DNA of 34,660 nt from Bradyrhizobium altum (GTDB lineage: Bacteria > Pseudomonadota > Alphaproteobacteria > Rhizobiales > Xanthobacteraceae), in assembly GCF_020889705.1 (NCBI RefSeq), contig NZ_JACMYP010000066.1, positions 1-34,660 on the forward strand. Direction: 5' to 3'. Both the position numbers and the translations under genes were made by a program. The notes below the pieces were generated by a model, which was not told the DNA's origin, ran no database searches, and saw only the letters and a program-made list of their open reading frames with translations. Position 1 is the first letter of the stretch. Every line of letters starts with the position of its first letter. Below, piece by piece: positions 30,799-34,660 of this stretch.

Positions 30799-32265
30799 AT
30801 GGACTTCAAGAATCTGGAGATCAAGAACGCATCGCCGTCGCTGTACAACGAAGATTTGGCGCCGGCCAGGGAACGCAACTGGGGCGCCTTCAGCATCTTC
30901 AACGTCTGGACCTCGGACGTGCATAGCCTGTGGGGCTATTATCTTGCCGCCAGCCTGTTCCTGCTCTGCGGCAGCTTCGTCAACTTCATCGTCGCGATCG
31001 GTGCCGGCTCGCTGGTGATCTTCGTGCTGATGAGCCTGATCGGCAATGCCGGCGTGAAGACCGGCGTGCCCTATCCGGTGCTCGCGCGGGCCTCGTTCGG
31101 GATCTGGGGCGCCAACATTCCGGCGCTGGTGCGCGCCATCGTCGCCTGCTTCTGGTACGGCGCGCAGACCGCGGCGGCCTCGGGCGCGATCGTCGCGCTG
31201 CTGACGCGTGTCGACAGCTTCAAGGCGTTCCACCAGTCCACCCATGTGCTCGGCCATTCCGGGCTCGAGGTGATCTGCTTCGTCGTGATCTGGGCGCTGC
31301 AGCTCTTGATCATCCAGCGCGGCATGGAGACGGTGCGCCGCTTCCAGGATTGGGCGGGGCCGGCGGTGTGGCTGATGATGCTGATCCTTGCGATCTATCT
31401 CTGCATCGCGGCCGGCGGCATCTCGCTCACCGCGCCGATCCCGCAGGATGTGCTGCTGGAGAAGACCAGGGATGCCGGCGTGCCCGGCGAGCCCGGTACG
31501 TTCCCGGCGCTGTGCGCCGTCGCCGCGACCTGGATCACCTATTTCGCCGCACTCTATCTCAACTTCTGCGACTTCTCGCGTTACGCGCCGGACGCCAAGG
31601 CGCTGCGCAAGGGCAATATCTGGGGCCTGCCGGTCAATCTGATCCTGTTCTCGCTGGTGGCCGGCGTCACCACGATCGCAGCGTTCAACGTCTATCACGA
31701 GGTGCTGCTGCATCCCGACCAGATCTCGGCGAAGTTCGACAGCTGGTTCCTGGCGCTGCTCGCCGCGGTCACCTTCGCGGTGGCAACGCTCGGCATCAAC
31801 GTGGTCGCCAATTTCGTCTCGCCGGCGTTTGATTTCTCGAACGTGTTTCCGCGGCATATCGATTTCAAGAAGGGCGGCTACATCGCGGCGCTGATCGCGC
31901 TGGCGCTGTATCCGTTCGCGCCCTGGGAGGGCAGTGCCGCCTCGTTCGTCGGCCTGATCGGCGCGACCATGGGGCCGATCTTTGGGATCATGATGGTCGA
32001 CTATTATTTGATCGCCAAAGGTCGCGTGAACGTGCCGGCGCTGTATGAGGAGGACGGCGAATATCGCTTCCAGAACGGCTGGAACGTCAGTGCGCTGATC
32101 GCGGCCGCGATCGGCGCCCTGTTCTCGTCGGTGCTGCCGAACTTCACCTCGATCCTGCCGGCCTGGTGGGCGGTCTATGGCTGGTTCTTCGGCGTCGGGA
32201 TCGCCGGCGCGGTCTATTACGCGCTGCGCGTTGCGATGCCGAGCCCGGTCGCCAGAACCGCCTGA
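30799..32265 (+). CDS. NCS1 family nucleobase:cation symporter
   Basis: 488 residues, about 12 membrane helices. NCS1 (cytosine/uracil/allantoin/hydantoin) signatures: N-terminal LAPARERNWGAFSIFNVWTSDVHSLWGYYLAASLF, GVPYPVLARASFGIWGANIPALVRAIVACFWYGAQT and the C-terminal GPIFGIMMVDYYLIAKGRVNVPALY. ATG 30799 has GGGGAGG upstream. No catabolic genes beside it, so the substrate (pyrimidine, purine-derived ureide or hydantoin) stays open. Confidence 0.94.
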   Translation: MDFKNLEIKNASPSLYNEDLAPARERNWGAFSIFNVWTSDVHSLWGYYLAASLFLLCGSFVNFIVAIGAGSLVIFVLMSLIGNAGVKTGVPYPVLARASFGIWGANIPALVRAIVACFWYGAQTAAASGAIVALLTRVDSFKAFHQSTHVLGHSGLEVICFVVIWALQLLIIQRGMETVRRFQDWAGPAVWLMMLILAIYLCIAAGGISLTAPIPQDVLLEKTRDAGVPGEPGTFPALCAVAATWITYFAALYLNFCDFSRYAPDAKALRKGNIWGLPVNLILFSLVAGVTTIAAFNVYHEVLLHPDQISAKFDSWFLALLAAVTFAVATLGINVVANFVSPAFDFSNVFPRHIDFKKGGYIAALIALALYPFAPWEGSAASFVGLIGATMGPIFGIMMVDYYLIAKGRVNVPALYEEDGEYRFQNGWNVSALIAAAIGALFSSVLPNFTSILPAWWAVYGWFFGVGIAGAVYYALRVAMPSPVARTA

Positions 32266-32315
32266 AGAGCCGGCCTGAAAAAGACCGCCTGAGAGGCGGC
32301 AAATCCCGTTCGGGC

Positions 32316-32343
32316 GAGGCGGCCGATGACATTCGGCCGCCTC
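32316..32343. terminator. GC-rich hairpin after the NCS1 gene
   Basis: Perfect 11-bp stem GAGGCGGCCGA / TCGGCCGCCTC with a 6-base loop, 50 bp after the transporter stop. No T-run follows directly (the next T-rich stretch is about 25 bp on), so it is only a possible terminator. A smaller GCCTGAGAGGC hairpin precedes it. Confidence 0.4.
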
Positions 32344-32469
32344 AGCGCGGTCGCATTAACCCTTCGCTCATCCTTTTCGCCAAAATGGCGGCCTCGCGCT
32401 GCCGCCCTCGCTCGCGGCGGCGCGGCGGGCGTGGTGAAATTGCGTGTTCGGTTTTCCGAGTATGGTGTC

Positions 32470-32982
32470 ATGCGTAACCTGATGATTTTCGCGGCCATCC
32501 TGATCGGGCTGGGCACCTTCATGGCCCAGATGGCCAGCAAGATGTCGCCCGCCGCAGCGACCACCGCAAAGCAGACCATGGCCCCCGCCGTCACGGTGGC
32601 GCAGGCCAGCGCCCGCACGCTCAGCATCGCGCCCGATCCGCGCGGTCACTTCGCGACCGACGGCCGCATCGACGGCCAGCGCATCAACTTCATGGTCGAC
32701 ACCGGCGCCTCCGTGGTGGCCCTGAACGAGACCTCGGCCGCGCGCTTCGGCCTGCGCCCGGTGCCGGGCGATTACACCTCGCGTGTCACCACTGCCAACG
32801 GCACCATCAGGGCAGCGCGGGCCCGCCTCGCGATGATCGAGATTGGCGGCCTCACCGTGCGCGATGTCGATGCGCTGGTGCTGCCGGACGAGGCGTTGTC
32901 CGAAAACCTGCTCGGCCTGTCCTTCCTGTCCAAGCTGAAGCGCTTCGAATACGCCAACGGCAAATTGTTGCTGGAGCAATAA
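32470..32982 (+). CDS. Retropepsin-like aspartic protease (TIGR02281/clan AA)
   Basis: 170 residues. N-terminal membrane anchor (MIFAAILIGLGTFMAQM), then a retropepsin-like domain with the active site MVDTGASVVALN (D77-T-G), the flap-like TTANGTIRAARARL and the closing motif ENLLGLSFLSKLKRF. These are single-domain enzymes expected to dimerise, with the domain on the periplasmic side. ATG 32470 is used because it gives the anchor; an upstream in-frame extension is open but is low-complexity. Confidence 0.9.
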   Translation: MRNLMIFAAILIGLGTFMAQMASKMSPAAATTAKQTMAPAVTVAQASARTLSIAPDPRGHFATDGRIDGQRINFMVDTGASVVALNETSAARFGLRPVPGDYTSRVTTANGTIRAARARLAMIEIGGLTVRDVDALVLPDEALSENLLGLSFLSKLKRFEYANGKLLLEQ

Positions 32983-33136
32983 ATCCAGCCCTTTCGGGGT
33001 ATCCGCGGGGACCCGATATCGCCGCGATTTCCGCCGTAATTGTCGGCCGCCAGCCCCGGTCCCACCTTTCGCCCGGCCTGCGCATTCGCTAAAGGCTGCG
33101 GCGATGTCTTTCTGCATGCGACCATAAGGCCGACCC

Positions 33137-34636
33137 ATGTTTCCCAAGCCGAAATCCGCGCTGGTCCCGAACACCTATGCCTTCGAATCCGAGCCGATGG
33201 TGAAGCCGACCGGGTTTCGCGAATACGACGCGCGCTGGCTGTTCAACAAGGAGATCAACCTGATGGGCGTGCAGGCGCTGGGCATGGGGCTCGGCGCGCT
33301 GATCGCGGAGCTCGGCGTCAAACAGGAGATCGTCACCGGTCACGATTTCCGCGGCTATTCCGCCTCGATCAAATACGCGCTGATTTCGGGCCTGATGGCG
33401 GCCGGCTGCAAGGTGCACGACATCGGGCTTGCGGTGACGCCGATGGCCTATTTCGCGCAGTTCGATCTTGACGTGCCTTGCGTCGCGATGGTCACCGCTT
33501 CGCACAACGACAATGGCTGGACCGGCGTGAAGATGGGCGCCAATCGTCCGCTCACCTTCGGCCCCGACGAGATGACGCGGCTGAAGGAGATCGTGCTCAA
33601 CGCCGCGTTCGACAACAAGGCCGGCGGCTCCTACCAGTTCCACGAGAATTATCCGGCGCGCTACATCGCCGACCTCACCAGCCGCCCGAAGCTGACGCGC
33701 AAGCTGAAGGTGGTGGCGGCCTGCGGCAACGGCACCGCGGGCGCGTTCGCGCCGCAGGTGCTGGAGGCGATCGGTTGCGAGGTGATCCCGCTCGACACCG
33801 AGCTCGATCACACCTTCCCGAAATACAATCCGAACCCGGAAGACATGGAGATGCTGCACGCGATCCGCGATGCGGTGCTGGCGCACAAGGCCGATGTCGG
33901 CCTCGGCTTCGATGGTGACGGCGACCGCTGCGGCGTGGTCGACAACACCGGCGAGGAGATCTTTGCCGACAAGGTCGGCGTCATGCTGGCGCGCGACATG
34001 TCGGCGATCAACGCCAACGCGCAGTTCGTCGTCGACGTGAAGTCGACCGGGCTGTTCGTGACCGATCCCGTGTTGCAGAAGCAGGGCGCGAAGACGGTCT
34101 ACTGGAAGACCGGGCATTCCTACATGAAGCGCCGCACCAATGAGCTCGGCGCGCTCGCCGGCTTCGAGAAGTCCGGCCACTTCTTCTTCAACAAGCCGTT
34201 CGGCCGCGGCTATGACGACGGCCTGGTGTCGGCGATCGCGATCTGCGAGATGCTCGACCGCGCCCCCGGCAAGTCGATGGCCGACCTGAAGGACGCGCTG
34301 CCGAAGACCTGGTCGTCGCCGACCATGTCGCCGCATTGCGCCGACGAGGCGAAGTACGGCGTCGTCGACGCCGTCGTGAAGCACTTCGAGACGCTGCAGC
34401 AGAACGGCGCGCAGGTCGCCGGCCAGAACATCCGTGATCTCGTCACCGTCAACGGCGTCCGCGTCACGGTCGCGGACGGTAGCTGGGGCCTGGTGCGCGC
34501 GTCCTCGAACAAGCCGGAGCTCGTGGTCGTGGTGGAAAGCCCGGTCAGCGAACAGCGCATGCGCGACATGTTCGAGGCGATGGATTCCGTGCTGCGCACG
34601 CACCCCGAGGTCGGCGAATACAATCAGAAGATCTGA
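33137..34636 (+). CDS. Phosphomannomutase/phosphoglucomutase
   Basis: 499 residues, four-domain alpha-D-phosphohexomutase. Phosphoserine loop TASHNDNG (S122), magnesium loop DGDGDR (259-264), sugar-specificity loop FEKSGH and phosphate-binding loop RASSNKPELVVVVE. It interconverts hexose 1- and 6-phosphates for sugar-nucleotide and surface-polysaccharide synthesis. The specificity loop EKSGH differs from the common GEMSGH. ATG 33137 with AAGG upstream. The stop (34634-34636) is complete and near the right edge. Confidence 0.94.
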   Translation: MFPKPKSALVPNTYAFESEPMVKPTGFREYDARWLFNKEINLMGVQALGMGLGALIAELGVKQEIVTGHDFRGYSASIKYALISGLMAAGCKVHDIGLAVTPMAYFAQFDLDVPCVAMVTASHNDNGWTGVKMGANRPLTFGPDEMTRLKEIVLNAAFDNKAGGSYQFHENYPARYIADLTSRPKLTRKLKVVAACGNGTAGAFAPQVLEAIGCEVIPLDTELDHTFPKYNPNPEDMEMLHAIRDAVLAHKADVGLGFDGDGDRCGVVDNTGEEIFADKVGVMLARDMSAINANAQFVVDVKSTGLFVTDPVLQKQGAKTVYWKTGHSYMKRRTNELGALAGFEKSGHFFFNKPFGRGYDDGLVSAIAICEMLDRAPGKSMADLKDALPKTWSSPTMSPHCADEAKYGVVDAVVKHFETLQQNGAQVAGQNIRDLVTVNGVRVTVADGSWGLVRASSNKPELVVVVESPVSEQRMRDMFEAMDSVLRTHPEVGEYNQKI

Positions 34637-34660
34637 GCACGCAGCTCGGGGCAACTCAGG

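Overview
The window is a high-GC chromosomal segment whose gene content, codon bias and dense palindromic intergenic repeats fit an alphaproteobacterium of the Bradyrhizobium / Nitrobacteraceae group. This assignment is inferred from style and gene content; no rRNA or other marker gene is present. About 29 protein genes are supported. No tRNA, rRNA, CRISPR array, transposase or phage gene was seen.

Layout. (1) 1-6.3 kb, minus strand: a thiosulfate/sulfur-oxidation (Sox) operon read soxX-soxY-soxZ-soxA-SoxXA-binding protein-soxB-dsrE1-dsrE2, followed by a persulfide dioxygenase-rhodanese fusion cut by the left edge. Several junctions are ATGA stop/start overlaps, so translation is probably coupled. 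soxCD is not in the window. (2) 6.7-10.5 kb: a DUF938 methyltransferase; a TetR regulator divergent from an alpha/beta hydrolase across a perfect 26-bp palindrome; a PCMT-family methyltransferase divergent from a HicB-type antitoxin without a HicA partner. (3) 10.8-15.4 kb: two MFS transporters, then a MerR regulator divergent from a methyltransferase-DUF2938 operon. (4) 15.5-19.4 kb: a VOC protein, a carboxymuconolactone-decarboxylase-like protein and two acyl-CoA dehydrogenases, the second apparently lacking the catalytic glutamate. (5) 19.6-21.3 kb: a stand-alone amino-acid-binding protein and an L,D-transpeptidase. (6) 21.4-25.5 kb, minus strand: a cyanide-insensitive-type bd oxidase (cydA, cydB, DUF2474), and upstream of it a ccdA-thioredoxin pair that could supply periplasmic reductant, possibly to Sox (SoxV/SoxW role). 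(7) 25.9-27.8 kb: an ECF-type sigma factor and an acyltransferase-3 membrane protein. (8) 28-34.6 kb, plus strand: hrpB, an NCS1 nucleobase transporter, a retropepsin-like protease and a phosphomannomutase/phosphoglucomutase.

Most unusual signals. A roughly 49-bp nested palindrome occurs twice, and in both places it is open in the same frame (ERFxAKWxPVRVKKTRQ): within the N-terminus of SoxA, and directly behind the cydB stop in front of DUF2474. Another repeat family begins with GTAGCCCGG and supplies the TAG stop codon of three genes. Two tandem exported DsrE paralogs end the Sox operon. The 3' region of the sigma-factor transcript carries three spaced CCTCC (anti-Shine-Dalgarno) motifs just before a terminator-like hairpin and may be a small RNA.
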